The notes: generated from the letters alone by a model not told the origin. Shown: positions 34,450 to 45,790, counted from the stretch's first letter. The stretch is DNA of 64,000 nt from Macrothele yani (GCA_039090855.1 CM077023.1:79025127-79089126), one strand, 5' to 3'. Program-made: numbers and translations.

Positions 34450-35661
34450 ATGAATCTTTTTCTCTCTCTCATGGCAAACCAAAGTGTTTCCCATGCTGTA
34501 CATTTGAAGCGCCGTGTGGAGGAAGGGACACCCTCCTCCACTAAGAAACTACTAACTACCAACTGCAATGCTCTGTTTCTTCTCATTCATTCAGTTGATC
34601 CTGCTCAGTCTCTCAGTTCGAAGAGTCCTTTCTGGATTAATAAGGCTCTTCAGGCCGTTGCGGGCTCTCCAAAGAGTGTTAAGAAGCTCCCGTCAGGGGA
34701 TCTTCTTGTGGAGACATCTCATCCACGTCACAGTGCCACCTTGCTGGAGACGACCGTTCTGCTGGACATTCCTGTACAGATCTCGCCCCATGGATACCTC
34801 AATTTCTCTCGCGGTGTCGTCAACTCCAGCGACCTGCTCGAATGCAGTGATGAGGAATTGTTGGTTGAACTTGGGGACCAACATGTCACTGGGGTTGGGC
34901 GTATCCTTTTCAGGCGGGATGGGAAGTCTATTCCCTCCCGGAACATCGTCCTGACCTTTGACTCACCTACCCTGCCAACTTCCATCAAGGCGGGGTACTT
35001 GCGTCTAGATGTTCGGCCATACGTACCGAACCCTTTGAGATGTTTCAAATGCCAGCATTACGGTCACTCCCAGCAGTCTTGCCGTAATGTGGCAAAGTGT
35101 GGGCGCTGTGGTTCAACTGAACACTCTTTGGCGGACTGCTCCGCTGAGGCGGATCACTGTGTGAATTGTGAGGGTTCCCACTCTGCGTCTTCTAAGCAGT
35201 GTCCCAAGTGGATCGAGGAGCAGGCTATCCAACGCCTGAAGACCACTGAACATCTGTCATACCCTGAGGCCAGGCGGCGGATAGCTCCTCTTCCATCCGG
35301 CAGGCACTCCTATGCCTCGGTTGTGGTGCAGAAGGCTACTGTTGCTGTTCAGACGGAGGTGACCATCCCGGCGCGTTGTCCTTATGATTTTGAGGACATC
35401 GTCGCTGCTGGGCTGGAAGCACTGAAGTCCCGCCGCATTGCATGCAAGGCGACATCTACGTCGTCGCCTAAACCTTCTTCTACGCCGGAAACATCTTCGG
35501 CCATCACAGGGACCCAGGTCCAGGGCACTGCAAAGAAGAAGCCAGAAAAGGTGAAACCCGGCTCATCCTCCCCGAAACAGAGCAAGCAAAAACCACCTCT
35601 CAACACAGGGGTAAACACAGCCCTGTGTTACCTCCAGACACTGCCGATGGATTGGAGGTGA
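34450..35661 (+). CDS. LINE ORF1, gag-like nucleic-acid-binding protein
   Basis: Open for 403 codons. The start may be the Met at 34450 or the one at 34471 (MANQSVSH). ORF1 proteins of this group coat LINE RNA and act as chaperones at target-primed reverse transcription. The C-terminal half has three zinc knuckles in a row from about residue 198: CFKCQHYGHSQQSC, CGRCGSTEHSLADC and CVNCEGSHSASSKQC. The first two are canonical CX2CX4HX4C and the third is one residue longer at the end. Upstream (residues 60-180) is a region with AVAGSPKSVKKLPSGDLLVE and VTGVGRILFRR, resembling the RRM-like part of X-element and jockey ORF1 proteins. The C-terminal 80 residues are Ser/Pro/Lys-rich and basic. ORF2 starts 59 bases downstream. 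This is the only long LINE frame in the window without a break. Confidence 0.9.
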   Translation: MNLFLSLMANQSVSHAVHLKRRVEEGTPSSTKKLLTTNCNALFLLIHSVDPAQSLSSKSPFWINKALQAVAGSPKSVKKLPSGDLLVETSHPRHSATLLETTVLLDIPVQISPHGYLNFSRGVVNSSDLLECSDEELLVELGDQHVTGVGRILFRRDGKSIPSRNIVLTFDSPTLPTSIKAGYLRLDVRPYVPNPLRCFKCQHYGHSQQSCRNVAKCGRCGSTEHSLADCSAEADHCVNCEGSHSASSKQCPKWIEEQAIQRLKTTEHLSYPEARRRIAPLPSGRHSYASVVVQKATVAVQTEVTIPARCPYDFEDIVAAGLEALKSRRIACKATSTSSPKPSSTPETSSAITGTQVQGTAKKKPEKVKPGSSSPKQSKQKPPLNTGVNTALCYLQTLPMDWR

Positions 35662-35720
35662 CGGACGACATGGAGACTTTCTAGTCGTCTGTCTTCATTC
35701 TTTAGTTTCATTTTTTCATT

Positions 35721-38700
35721 ATGGCCACGCTCATTCAGTGGAATTGCCGAGGTCTGAGTTCACGCATTGATGATTTAAAAGGCTTACTGTCTTCGCACAC
35801 ACCTGTGTGCGCGTGTCTTCAGGAGACAAAGCTTCGCACGACGGACACTTCTTCGCTGCGGAGACATTCCCTTTTCCGCAAAGATCACCTGGACGGCGTT
35901 ATCACCTGCGGAGGAGTGGCCGTCGTTGTTACTCATGGTATTCCTGTCACTGCAGTTGCCCTTCGGACCACTTTGCAGGCAGTGGCAGTAAGACTATCTG
36001 TGAACACACTGTTCACAGTGTGTTCCATCTACATACCACCAGATGAAGCTGTAAGCCTTTCGGATTTGGAAGATTTAGTTGACCAGCTGCCGCCTCTTTT
36101 CTTCATCTTAGGAGATTTCAATGCACATCCGTTGTGGGGTTCTACCACTCGAGACTCCAGGGGCCGTGTTGTTGAGTCCCTTCTCTCCAACACGTCCCTC
36201 TGTCTCCACAACACCGGGGCAGTCACTTACTTTCATGAACCCACCCGCTCGTACTCATCCATTGATCTGTCCTTGAGTTCGCCATAGTTATATCCTGACT
36301 GGTCCTGGAGCGTGTCTGATGATCCCCTTGGCAGTGATCACTTTCCCATCTTTCTCCGTCTAGCAGGTGACGGGTACCGTCATCCTACTCGCCCTGCTAG
36401 ATGGGCTATCGATCGAGCCAAGTGGTACTCATTCACGGCTTCAGCGACCATTACTCCAGACATGGTGACCTCAGGTACGATCGATGAAGCTGTTGCGGCG
36501 GTAACGGATTGTATTGTGCAAGCGGCAGAATCTACCATCCCCAGGACGTCGACTAAACTTCCACGTTGCCCGCGACCTTGGTGGAATTCCACTTGCAAGG
36601 CAGCTCGTCAGGCCCAACATCGGGCTTGGGGTAGGTTTCGTCGGTACCCCACCGACGCGAACCTACTTCCTTTCAAAAGAGCCAAATCTTACGCGCGTTT
36701 GGTACGTCGTCGTAGCCAACGGGAATCTTGGATACGATACGTATCCGGGATTAACACCACTACCAGCTCTAAGATCGTTTGGGACAGGATCCGCAAGATT
36801 CGGGGTAAGTACCCTTCTGGGGAAATCTCCATTCTTGAGAGTGGTGGAGGAACGGTTGCTGACGCTCAGGGTATTGCTGACTGTCTGGGCGCCGCATTTT
36901 CTTCAGTGTCCAGCAGCCGCAATTACGCTGCTTCGTTCCGGCAGGCACAGCCGCGGCTTGAACGGTCCAGGGTTTCCTTTGGACCGTTTTCCGCTACCGA
37001 TTATAACAGCCCGCTGACTGCCGTCGAACTGAAGATTGCCCTGAATCGGTCCGACCGAACATCTGTCGGACCGGATAACATCCATTATGAAATGCTGAAG
37101 CACCTTTCTCCGTCCTCTCTTGAATGTCTGCTGGTCCTGTTTAACAGGATCTGGCACGAGCGTGACTTTCCCGAATCTTGGCGCACTGCCATTGTCGTTC
37201 CTGTTCTCAAACCTGGTAAGGATCCCGCTAACCCACTGAACTACCGACCAATTGCTATGACGAGCTGCCTCTGCAAAGTTCTAGAGCGCATCATCAATTT
37301 TCGTTTAGTTTTTTATTTGGAATCACGTCACCTTCTTTCACCTCATCAGAGTGGATTTCGGAAATTCCGATCCACCTCAGATCATCATCTTCGCCTTGAG
37401 ACATCTGTCAGGGAGGCGTTTGTCCGGCGTCAGCACTTGGTCTCCGTGTTCTTCGATATGGAAAAAGCCTACGATCGAACCTGGAGATACGGCATTCTCC
37501 GTGATCTGCATGACTGAGGATTGCGGGGAAATTTGCCAACCTTCATTGCCGGATTTCTCCAGAACCGGATGTTCCATGTGCGCGTTGGATCGACCCTCTC
37601 TGCGTTATACCCACAAGAGCAGGGTGTCCCTCAAGGCTCCATTCTTTCTGTGACATTCTTCATCCTTCGTGTTAATCATCTTTTCACCCTACTTCTTCCG
37701 ACGGTCCGTGGCACCATGTACGTAAATGATCTGCAGATCTCTTGCGCATCTGTCAACATGCGCACTATTGAGCGGCAGCTGCAGCCGGCCATTAATAAGA
37801 TCTCTACCTGGGCCTCCCACAATGGATTTGGCTTCTCGACCCAAAAGACCGTTTGCGTGCATTTTTGCCGCAAACGGGGCCTTCACCAGACCCTAGTCTT
37901 CGTCTGGATGGTACCACCATTCCTGTGGTGTCAGAAGCCAAGTTCCTTGGGCTAACTTTTGACCGAGCACTCACCTTCCGACCTCACATTCAGTCTTTGA
38001 AGGTGTCGTACACGAAAGTCATTGAGTAACTTGAAGGTCCTCTCTCGAACATCTTGGGGGGCTGACAGGTGCTCAATGCTTCGCATTTACCATTCCCTGA
38101 TTCGGTCAAGGTTAGACTTCGGTTGCATAACGTACGGTTCGGCACGTCCTTCCGTGTTGCGGCCTCTGGATCCTGTCCATCACCAGGCTCTGCGGCTATG
38201 CGCTGGTGCTTTCCGTACCTCTCCCGTGCATAGCCTGTATGTCGAGGCCCATGAACCGCCGTTGTGCATCCGACGTAAGCAGCTGTCTCTTCAATTCTTC
38301 ACCAAGTTGAAGTCTCTTCCTGATCATCCACTGCATGTTTCCATTTTCCAACCGCAATGTGTCCGCCTATTCTCACACCAACCTTCCTGTGTTCCGACGT
38401 TTGGGATTCGGTTGTCGACCTTAGTGCGCGATGCTGGTCTAGACTTGTCAAGGATTGGTTTGACCCGGTTCTACAATGAACCGTCTTGGCAGCCGGTTCA
38501 AGCAACGGCTGACCTTTCCCTTTGTGTGTGGCAAAAGTCTTCCACTCCTGCTCTGGTGTACCAGCAGCTCTTTGCCGAGATACAGTCTCTCTTCTCGGAT
38601 TTCGTGCCTGTATTTACTGACGGGTCGAAATCCGGTGAGGTTGTTGGATCCGCATTCGTGTGTGGTGATACCTCCCATGCTGAGAGGCTTCCGCCTGAAT

Positions 38701-39431
38701 CCACCGTCTTTTCGGCAGAGATGCGTGCGGTACACCTCGCTTTGTGTCACATACAGTCTAGATCTCATCGTTGCGCTTTGATTTGCTCCGATTCCCAGTC
38801 CGTCATCCAAGTTTTATCTTCTCCAGAGGACACGGACTCACCTGTCATCCGTGATGTCCGTCGTCTTCTTGGAAATTTGGAGGGTGATGGCTTCCTGGTC
38901 CGATTCTGTTGGGTTCCTGGCCATGTTGGGATCCGGGGTAACGAGCTGGCAGATCTATCTGCCAGGTCTGTTTCCTCCATGTCGCCAGCTCGGCTGCCAC
39001 TGTCTTTCCGAGATTTTCGCCCTTTGATCCGGAAAACTGTTTTGGATGAGTGGCAGTCCCTGTGGTCTCAACAGGGCAGCAATAAACTTTATGCCATCAA
39101 ACCACAGATCGGATTATGGAAGTCTAGTTTGTGGAAAAACCGTCGTGAGGACGTTGTTCTTGCGCGTCTCCGCATTGGGCACTGTCGTTTTACTCACCGC
39201 TTTTTGCTGTGTGGCGACAGTGCCCCGATGTGTGAGGCGTGCCACTGTCGTCTCACCGTCCTTCATGCTTTGTGTACTTGTGTTAGTTTTTGTGATCATC
39301 GTTTTCGTTATTTTCGTTCTCATTTGTTGGACGAAGGAGCAGCTACGCTGCAGACTCTCATTGGTGAGGACTGCGATCTGACCACAGTGTTCTCATTTTT
39401 TAAAGAAATTGACTTTTTTACACTCATCTAG
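35721..39431 (+). pseudogene. LINE ORF2: endonuclease, reverse transcriptase and RNase H, inactivated
   Basis: About 1237 codons in one frame, read with interruptions. Residues 1-230 are an APE-type endonuclease: IQWNCRGL, QETKL, GDFNAHPLWG and SDHFPI are all present. Around residues 490-700 is the reverse transcriptase: LNYRPIAMTS, FFDMEKAYDRTW (motif A), QGVPQGSILS (motif B) and YVNDLQIS (motif C). Motif C should read YxDD, but the first Asp codon is AAT (Asn) at 37725-37727, which would kill catalysis. Residues about 960-1090 are RNase H with FTDGSKSG, FSAEM, LICSDSQSV and WVPGHVGIRGNELAD, so its acidic residues are intact. Breaks: TAG at 36285-36287, TGA at 37515-37517 (expected Trp), and a stretch at about 37883-38020 shifted out of frame and then restored. 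The C-terminus has a HCRFTHRFLLCGDSAPMCEAC zinc-finger-like end. Not functional. Confidence 0.93.
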
Positions 39432-39648
39432 TTTTACCGCTTTCATTTCCATCTTTCACTTTTACCGTTTCATCCTGTTTTTACCCTTGTGTACGTGTTT
39501 TATTGATTTTGTTCTATTTTGATGTCGTTTGTTTGGCGCTCTTTGGCCTCCCATGGCCCTTGCGCCATTAAAATCTACTAACCAACCAACCAACCAACCA
39601 AGTCAAACAACTTACGCCTAAGTGGAGTTAGCTTTAACGTAATTAATA

Positions 39649-41194
39649 CACTACTGGACAATTGCTAAAGACGGATCATGAACTGCTATATAGCGCATAA
39701 AAAAGTAAGTGTGGTTGGATGCCAAGTGAAATAAAATAATGTCAGAATGCCAGGACATTACAAGAAAGACAATTTATTGTGCTCTGAAATCCAGAAGGCT
39801 TTATAACGTGTTCAAGGGACAAACAGGCCATTTTGTGCAGAATACGTAAACGTGAAAAAAATGCAATTACCGTCCACAGGCGTTCCGGCGTAAGATGTCA
39901 ATACGGGATATGGCCACCATGGAGGGCGATGCAAGATTCCCCACGTCGTGTCATGCTTTGCACAACATTATCAAGCAGCTGTTGGGGTGATTTATCCCAT
40001 TACTCTGTCAGTGCACGGATGAGGGTGTCCTTGTTTATTGGAAGGCATTGGCGACCAGCAAGACTCCTCCCAAAAGCATCCCCCACATTTTCAATGGGAT
40101 TCAGATCTGGAGAACGTGCTGGCCATACGAGGCGTTGAATATCCTCGCTCTCAAGACACTCCTGGACAGCGACTGTTCGAAGACATGTTGCGTTGTCGTC
40201 CATGAAAATGAATCTATCACCGACAGCACCACGGAACATGCAAACATGAGGTAGCAGAACATCATTAGTGTATCGTTGGCCAGTCATAGTCCCAGTTGGA
40301 AGCACATAGAGGGACGTACGGCCATTGATCATGATGCCAGCCTATACCATGACACTACATGTCGGATATCGGTCCCTTTCCTGTATGTTTGCTGGACAAT
40401 ATGAAGTACCACTATCACGCCAGATCAGTTGTCGTCGACAATCAGACGATAGACTGTATCTACTCTCATCTGAGAAGAGGACAGCAGACCAGTCGTTATC
40501 AGTCCAATTGCGATGCGATGTTGATGGCACCATTGCAAACGGGCGGTACGGTGACGTCTGGACAATGGGATGCACACAACAGGACGGCGGGCGTATAGTC
40601 CACCTTCATGCAAACGTCTGGCGACAGTTTTTCGGAAGATCCGCTTGCCAGTAGTAGCCATAAACTGATTTGCTACCTCACTAGCTGTGCTGCTCCGGTG
40701 TCTTTTTGTTGATAGCACTATGTACCGATCTTCTGCAGGTGTCGTACTACGAACACGACCTCCCCCGTGACGTTTGCTACACTCTCTATTTGTTTGAAAT
40801 GATTTCCAAAGCCTTGAAACAATACTGTGGCTGACGTCAAACTCCCTGGCAACATCTGTTATTTTTCGCCCTTCTTCAATCTTGCCAATAATACGGCCAC
40901 GCGTAAAATCAACTTGGTGATGTCGTTAAGACATACCGAAAATTGCAATTTCGTCAATTGATTCTTTCCCTTTCAACTTTGCGTTTGAACAACAACGGTC
41001 AATACGCGTCAAATCCTTTATATCTCTTATCAGCGCTATGACGTCACGAACAAGTTCGGCAATCCAAAATTTGCATACGCACAACACGTCTTACTGTATC
41101 CCGCACTTATACTAATTTCCACATTTTCCTGCCTTCCATTTTATGGTTGCTATCGTTGCTATTGTCATCCGTCCTTAGCAATTGTCCGGCAGTG
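39649..41194 (-). mobile_element. Tc1-like element, family T4, copy A
   Basis: TA at 39647-39648 and 41195-41196. Left end cactactggacaattgctaa and the complement of the right end cactgccggacaattgctaa give about 28-bp terminal repeats. At 1546 bp it is slightly long for Tc1 because of extended 5' and 3' UTRs. It lies 40 bases beyond the LINE tail. Copy B is at 52074-53602 in the same orientation. Confidence 0.93.
39898..40934 (-). pseudogene. Tc1 transposase (family T4), copy A, broken
   Basis: The start Met at 40934 precedes a HQVDFTRGRIIGKIEEG-like helix-turn-helix. The linker GGGRVRSTTPAEDRYIVLST and AVARRLHEGGLYARRP follow. A small insertion near 40505-40515 (relative to copy B) shifts the frame just before the D1 motif LFSDESRYSLSSD. 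D2 FMDDNATCLRTVAV and E SPDLNPIENV follow at 40090-40210. Intact members have CHRTVAV in D2, so L replaces H here. Then VGDAFGRSLAGRQ is read in frame where copy B has a stop. The last part has a stop in the TE.WDKSPQQLL segment. Overall less intact than copy B. Confidence 0.88.
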
Positions 41195-41607
41195 TATATA
41201 ACAGCGCGCTTATAATCCAGAGGCGTTGCTCTCACGTGAGTTCAGATAATTTTACCATCATTTTTCAGAGCAAACGCCTAACACATGATAAATACTGCAT
41301 TTCCTTAAACCCCTCCCTCCCTGTTTATTTTAAGGAAATAACTTTTCAGACAGATATAAAGTTCGAATAAAGTTAACGATTATTATTGTTCATATGTTCC
41401 AAAGCAATTTATTCGTTCGTTCCAAAGAATCAAGACAAAAAGAATGCGAAAAAGTGGGCCATTTCTCGACTGGTCCACTGGGAAATGTTCCCGTATCTCG
41501 GTGGGCCAATCCGCTCCTGCCTGAGTGTCTTTACTTTGTTCATGATGCTACAGTCACCAGAAACTGAGGGCCAACTTTTTGAGTTTTGAAGTCATCTGTC
41601 GGGCATA

Positions 41608-41745
41608 GAAGGGGGTGGCCGTAATTCATCACGCTGCTATGCAGGTTATTGAGTGTGGGAGAGTATTTGCCCTAATTACGATGGTATAATTATACAGCTA
41701 CTATCCGATCTCATTAAAGCTCCTTCAGTGTGAACAGGATATAAT
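41608..41745. repeat. Single-arm relative of the foldback repeat at 62862-63320
   Basis: ggtggccgtaattcatcacg, then gtgtgggagagtatttgccc, ctaattacgatggtataatt, ataca and aaagctccttcagtgtgaac follow the same order as the left arm at 62870-62995. The second arm is not present. Confidence 0.75.
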
Positions 41746-41950
41746 ACGAGAAAGCGTGGTTGACCGGTGTCTATAGACTTTGAATTTTGAAAACATTTCC
41801 TCTTTTAATAATGAACAGTTTTCCTGATAGCTGGAACAACTGAGTTATTTTTTTGTTGTTGTTATTTTTTGACAAGATATCGACACTTCTAAAAGTCGTT
41901 TTGATTTGGACGGGGGGGGGAGTTAGCTGTAATGCCTACCAAAATTTCTC

Positions 41951-42140
41951 GCGCACTTCCTACTGTTCATGGACTTCTGCGGGGCAGAATATCTCCTCGT
42001 GATGAAGGAAATAATTCATTGTGCGAGCTTCAACGATGTTCCTAGGCCGCAGAAGTTTTATGCACTTTGTACGGTTACGCACTTCCTACGGTTCAGAATT
42101 TCTCCACTTGTGAAGCAACTCATTAATTGTGCGAGGTAGC
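41951..42140. repeat. Tandem duplication of about 125 bp
   Basis: cgcacttcctactgttcatg ... agaatatctcct ... aattcattgtgcgag starts at about 41951 and is repeated in diverged form from about 42079 (cgcacttcctacggttcaga ... ctccac ... cattaattgtgcgag). Confidence 0.7.
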
Positions 42141-43239
42141 CTAAATGGATTTTTATAATATTTGTGACTGAATTTCCGTTTCCAAAAATCTTGTTTGAAA
42201 AATTCTTGTGTCTGGTAGCAGTATACACCAAAAAAAAAAAACCTTTCTTTGTATTTTCCAGCCTTTTCTGTTGCAAAATTTTCCCTCAAGGTGGCGTAAA
42301 TTAATATTTCTATTTGTTACTGTATCTTACCTTTTTAGATCTGGTTATAAAATTTATTTTCTTAACCAGACTTTTTTCATTTCCCAGCCAGAGCTTTCAA
42401 TTTACAAGTATGCAACTTTCTCATTGAGTAACAGTATGTTTGCAGTTGATAAGATGCCTTCTCATTTGAAAAAACTATCGAATTACTCTTTTTCAAAAGA
42501 TCAACTGATATCATAACCAAGATTTGCCATGCAGAGTCTTACTTCAAGTAAAAAATTCCCGATAGATGGTGTAAACGTTTATTTGAATTATGCGCGACAT
42601 CTGCAGTTGTTCAACTTTTATTTAAAAAAGGTAAAGCTTTCATCAGAAATCTTTAATTAGCACTGAGATTTTCTCCGGAATTTTGCAGATGTTTTCATAA
42701 TATCTACTTTCCTTCAAGATTACATAACAGCACACACTCTGATCAACGAAATTAAGAACCTTGACTCAGTAACGAATAAGTGCACAGGTTCTACGATTTA
42801 TGGAATAGCACAAAGACCGAGGGCTAACCATTCATTCCACCAGCAGCATTTCTTTTTGCTAGCTCGTAATCGTCGGCAATGGGGAGAAACAGCAAAAAGT
42901 TAGTTCCAACAAGCCCGGAACATTTTGCACAGAACAGAGGACTTTGTACAAAAGTGAATATGGAAGGTGTGTAAGAGCCTGTTATCGTTCATCGCTCTAA
43001 CAACATAAAGTATTGATTCGGTACCGATGGACAACCCTGTGGTCCTCGAAATACACCGATTTTTTGGGATAAAAGTTCAAGATACGAGAACATGTGTAGT
43101 CCCTCAGAAGGCCCTCATACGCTCGGATACACGGAACAAACCTGTGACAACAGAGTGGGCTCCATGCGGAAGCACTGCCATAATCGACCTGGTAAGTTGA
43201 CTGTACACTGAGTGCTCACTGAATTGCGACCACTTGGCT

Positions 43240-44091
43240 AATACTTCGTGGACAATCTTTCGCCCTGAGAACGGCCGCCATCAGTCATGGCTCCGACTCC
43301 ACGAGGTATATGTACAGTTGTGTGGGGATCTGCAACCAAGCAGTTTCTATTGCGGTCCACAGTTCTGGTATGGAGCGAGATCGTGTGTCCGGCTGCCTCA
43401 CCTGGTGTTCCATGCTCCACAAGATCCCACAGATGTTCAATTGGGTCAGGTGAGTTTTGGGGCTTCCGAGATGTATCATATCAGCACGGCGTTCGTTGAA
43501 CCATTCCTGCAAGAGACGGGCAGGATGACATGAGCATTATTGTCCTGGAAGATCTTATACCCCTCTAGGTGGAGGTGTACCATTGTGGAGTGTACCTAGT
43601 CTATAAACAGTTCCTGGTAGTAGTCGGCATTCATACGTTTATCCACACGCGCCAGGGATCCCAGTTTATGCCAGCTAAACATGCCCCATATCACACAACA
43701 TTCTCCACAAGCCTTGACAGACATTATGGATCCATAGCTTTAAGCTACTGTCGCCAGATACCGACTCGACCATCAGCAGAATGGATTACATATTGTGATT
43801 CTTCGGACCAGCACACCTGTTTCTACTGTCCAATCTGCATGTTGTTAGCACCAGAAGAGTCACTTACGTCGATGGAGAGGTTGGCATGTAGGGCGTCTGC
43901 TCTTGTAGCCTGTCCATGGCAGTGTACGACGCATAGTCGCGCGAGATATTTTTCTGGTTGACCATCAAATGAGAAACTGTTCTTCGCCGACTGCCCTGCA
44001 AGAGGCGACGCGCAAGTCGTTCACCACTGAAATCCACCTTTCGCCAAACCTTGTTCACCTCTGGAATCAATCTTTTGCTGCTCTTGCTCAC
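43240..44091 (-). pseudogene. Tc1 transposase (family T5), broken
   Basis: The N-terminal side (43864-44091) has VNKVWRKVDFSGERLARRLL, the variable second DNA-binding part, then SHLMVNQKN and TAMDRLQ. A decayed catalytic core follows in several frames: a WFAGMFSWHKLGSLARVDK-like stretch near 43640-43680 and a QDNNAHV D2 remnant near 43540. Then comes LQEWFNERRADMIHLG. After a one-base shift comes SPDLTQLNICGILWSMEHQVR, where Tc1 proteins read SPDLNPIEHLWD, so the Glu context is damaged. The C-terminus LWTAIETAWLQIPTQLYIYLVESEP is readable. Its 5' coding side merges into the minisatellite. Dead. Confidence 0.78.
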
Positions 44092-44375
44092 CTCTGGAAT
44101 TCACCATTTGCTGTCCTTGTTCACTTTTTGTTCACCACTGAAATCCACTTATGCTGCTCTTGTTCACCTTTTTTTCACCTCTGGAATCCATCTTTTGCTG
44201 CCCTTGTTCACTTTTCTTTCACCTCTGAAATCCACCTTTGCTGCCCTTGTTCACTTGTGGAATCCACATTTTCTACCCTTGTTTACCTTTTGTTTACCTC
44301 TGGAATCCACGTTTTGCTGGCCTTGTTCACCTTTGTTCACCTTTGGAATCCACCTTTTGCTGACTTGTGTCGCCG
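44022..44375. repeat. Minisatellite of about nine units (33 or 43-44 bp) within the Tc1 element
   Basis: Units have the form ttcacctctggaatccacct then tttgctgcccttg. Some units carry an extra 10-11 bases (ttcactttttg type), giving two length classes. Nine units can be followed from 44022 to about 44375. The first unit (gtggatttcagtggtgaac on the minus strand) overlaps transposase coding sequence, so the array seems to have grown from the element's own coding sequence. Confidence 0.88.
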
Positions 44376-44683
44376 GCTAGTTGTTTCGCCATTTTGACAA
44401 CGCCGGTTCAAGTTAAACACAGAGACCCTCGAACAACCCACAAATGTCGCCGTTTCCGCAATGGGCGCGCCAACCCTTGACGCTCCCGCAGTTCGACCTT
44501 TCATAAACTCTGATTAATCCTTACTTTTACCCGTCACGTCAGTAACTCCCCTCTCAACTGAGCAGCCAACATCTTACGTGCACCCCTTTAGACTATAGTG
44601 ACATTTTTCTTCCTCATTAAGCCAGTATCGGTTTTAACTCATTTTGCCCAGTGGTGGTCGGAATTCATTGAACACTCAGTGTA

Positions 44684-44830
44684 GATACCCTGAGTCCATA
44701 GCTTCATGCTGATCGCGCCAAACTTTTATCCGGGCATGAGTGTGAAACAGTGAATAGGAACTCTCATCTGACAATATAGTTTTCTTCTATCGGCTCACCG
44801 TCCAGCCTTCTCATTCGAAACACCATGGCA
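44684..44830 (-). pseudogene. Tc1 transposase fragment around D1
   Basis: The minus strand reads ILSDESSYSLFHTHARIKVW then RDQHEAMDS: the D1 motif and following block of a Tc1 transposase. It abuts the right end of the T5 element, so the T5 copy may have inserted in or beside it. No matching continuation was found on the other side. Confidence 0.75.
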
Positions 44831-44974
44831 ATTGTATTCATTTATTCTTTACATTCATGAGCAGCTTTAGTAAAACGTTAAGCAATATACTGATACTTTA
44901 GTTTCCTTTTTCATGGCTCTTTTGGGAGTGTAATGTTTCCAGGCTGAAGTGACTCTGACCTAAGTTGCTGCACG

Positions 44975-45790
44975 TACAGGGGTTTCTCAAAATAAGGGAA
45001 ACAACAACTGCAACTGGAGCACATATACATATGCAAATCACAGGGATGACGTCACACGCGATGTTAGGTAAATAAACTGGTGCATCACGATGTCCGCCAT
45101 CACGTACCAGGGCCACAGTCGCAGGTGAAAATGATGTTGTGAAATAATGGTCAACAATGTCATATCTCAGTGACACTAAAAAAAGGTTTGATCATTGGTG
45201 CGCGTCTTCAAGGAGCATCTGTAACTAAAACGACAGAAATAGTAAGTGCAACACGAGGATCTGTATTGAAGATTATGACTACCCATAAAAAAGAACACGG
45301 CATTGCCTCCAAACGTGCAAATTTTAGACGCCATACGAATATGTCAATTAGGGATAGGCGGGCGTTGGCATGGATTGCACAACGGAAGCACAAGACCACA
45401 AATAGCTGCAGCAGAGTTAAAGACCAGTAGGAATGATCCCGTTTCCATGATAACTGTTTGTCGGGAATTCTATCGTGCCCGTATTTATAGCCGTGCTGCA
45501 ATCCACAAGCCTCTTATTACCAGCATCTATGCAACAAAATGTACAGCAGCTTCAGTGGCCACTTTAATCTTCAGATCTCAATATTATTGAACATTGATGG
45601 GAATATCTGGAGCGAAAGTTCAGATCACACTTTCCACTTCCAAAATCACTGGAACTGTTGAAAAGTATTGTACAGGAAGAATGGTCCCAAATTCCATTAT
45701 CTCATGTACATGAGCTGTGTAAGTCTATCGAATTGCTCCTGTTCTGAATGTTCGAAGTGGTCCTACAGCCTATTTAGAAGTTCTCCACAA
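44975..45790 (+). pseudogene. Internally deleted Tc1 element (family T6)
   Basis: The N-terminal helix-turn-helix is well preserved from about 45170 (LKKGLIIGARLQGASVTKTT then EIVSATRGSVLKIM). After a linker and DPVSMITVCREFYRARIYSR then AAIHKPLIT, the sequence jumps to the C-terminal region: LNIIEHXWEYLERKF at about 45580-45620 and WSQIPLSHVHELCKSIELL at about 45685-45745. D1 and D2 are missing, so the catalytic core was deleted. The ends are imprecise: a ggggtttctcaaaataaggg motif at about 44980 may pair with a diverged complement near 45770. Such deleted copies are typically non-autonomous. Confidence 0.75.

Larger units (their letters stand above)
33679..39600 (+). mobile_element. Full-length non-LTR retrotransposon (jockey/I-like group) with target duplication
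   Basis: The whole element is present: a 5' UTR of about 770 bases, ORF1 with CCHC knuckles, ORF2 with endonuclease, reverse transcriptase and RNase H, a short 3' UTR and an (AACC)n tail (39578-39600). An exact 12-base target duplication ccaagtcaaaca lies at 33667-33678 and 39598-39609. GC content is visibly higher than in the flanks. The RNase H domain argues for the I-like group rather than strict jockey; the clade is inference. The 5' UTR holds two similar blocks ending ccacggcccgagc about 105 bases apart (33726, 33831), a common arrangement for internal promoters. Confidence 0.93.
41197..43200. other. Mostly unassigned; a foldback-repeat relative and a local duplication
   Basis: 41608-41745 is related to the arms of the foldback element at 62862-63320. 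41951-42135 contains a tandem duplication. The open frame at 42208-42516 has no recognised domain. The tgatcaacgaaattaagaac near 42741 is reminiscent of a Tc1-type end, but I found no partner. Confidence 0.45.
43206..44681 (-). mobile_element. Tc1-like element, family T5, carrying an internal minisatellite
   Basis: TA at 43204-43205 and 44682-44683. Left end cactgagtgctcactgaatt, complement of right end cactgagtgttcaatgaatt, then ccgaccac. Length is 1476 bp, about 250-350 longer than most Tc1 elements, and the excess corresponds to the tandem array at 44022-44375. Confidence 0.88.

Noticed and set aside
42208..42516. 102-codon open frame
   Set aside because: Composition follows AT/T-rich DNA; no domain and no conserved motif.
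42730..43200. Tc1-like end (tgatcaacgaaattaagaac)
   Set aside because: No complementary end and no transposase motifs nearby; could be chance.
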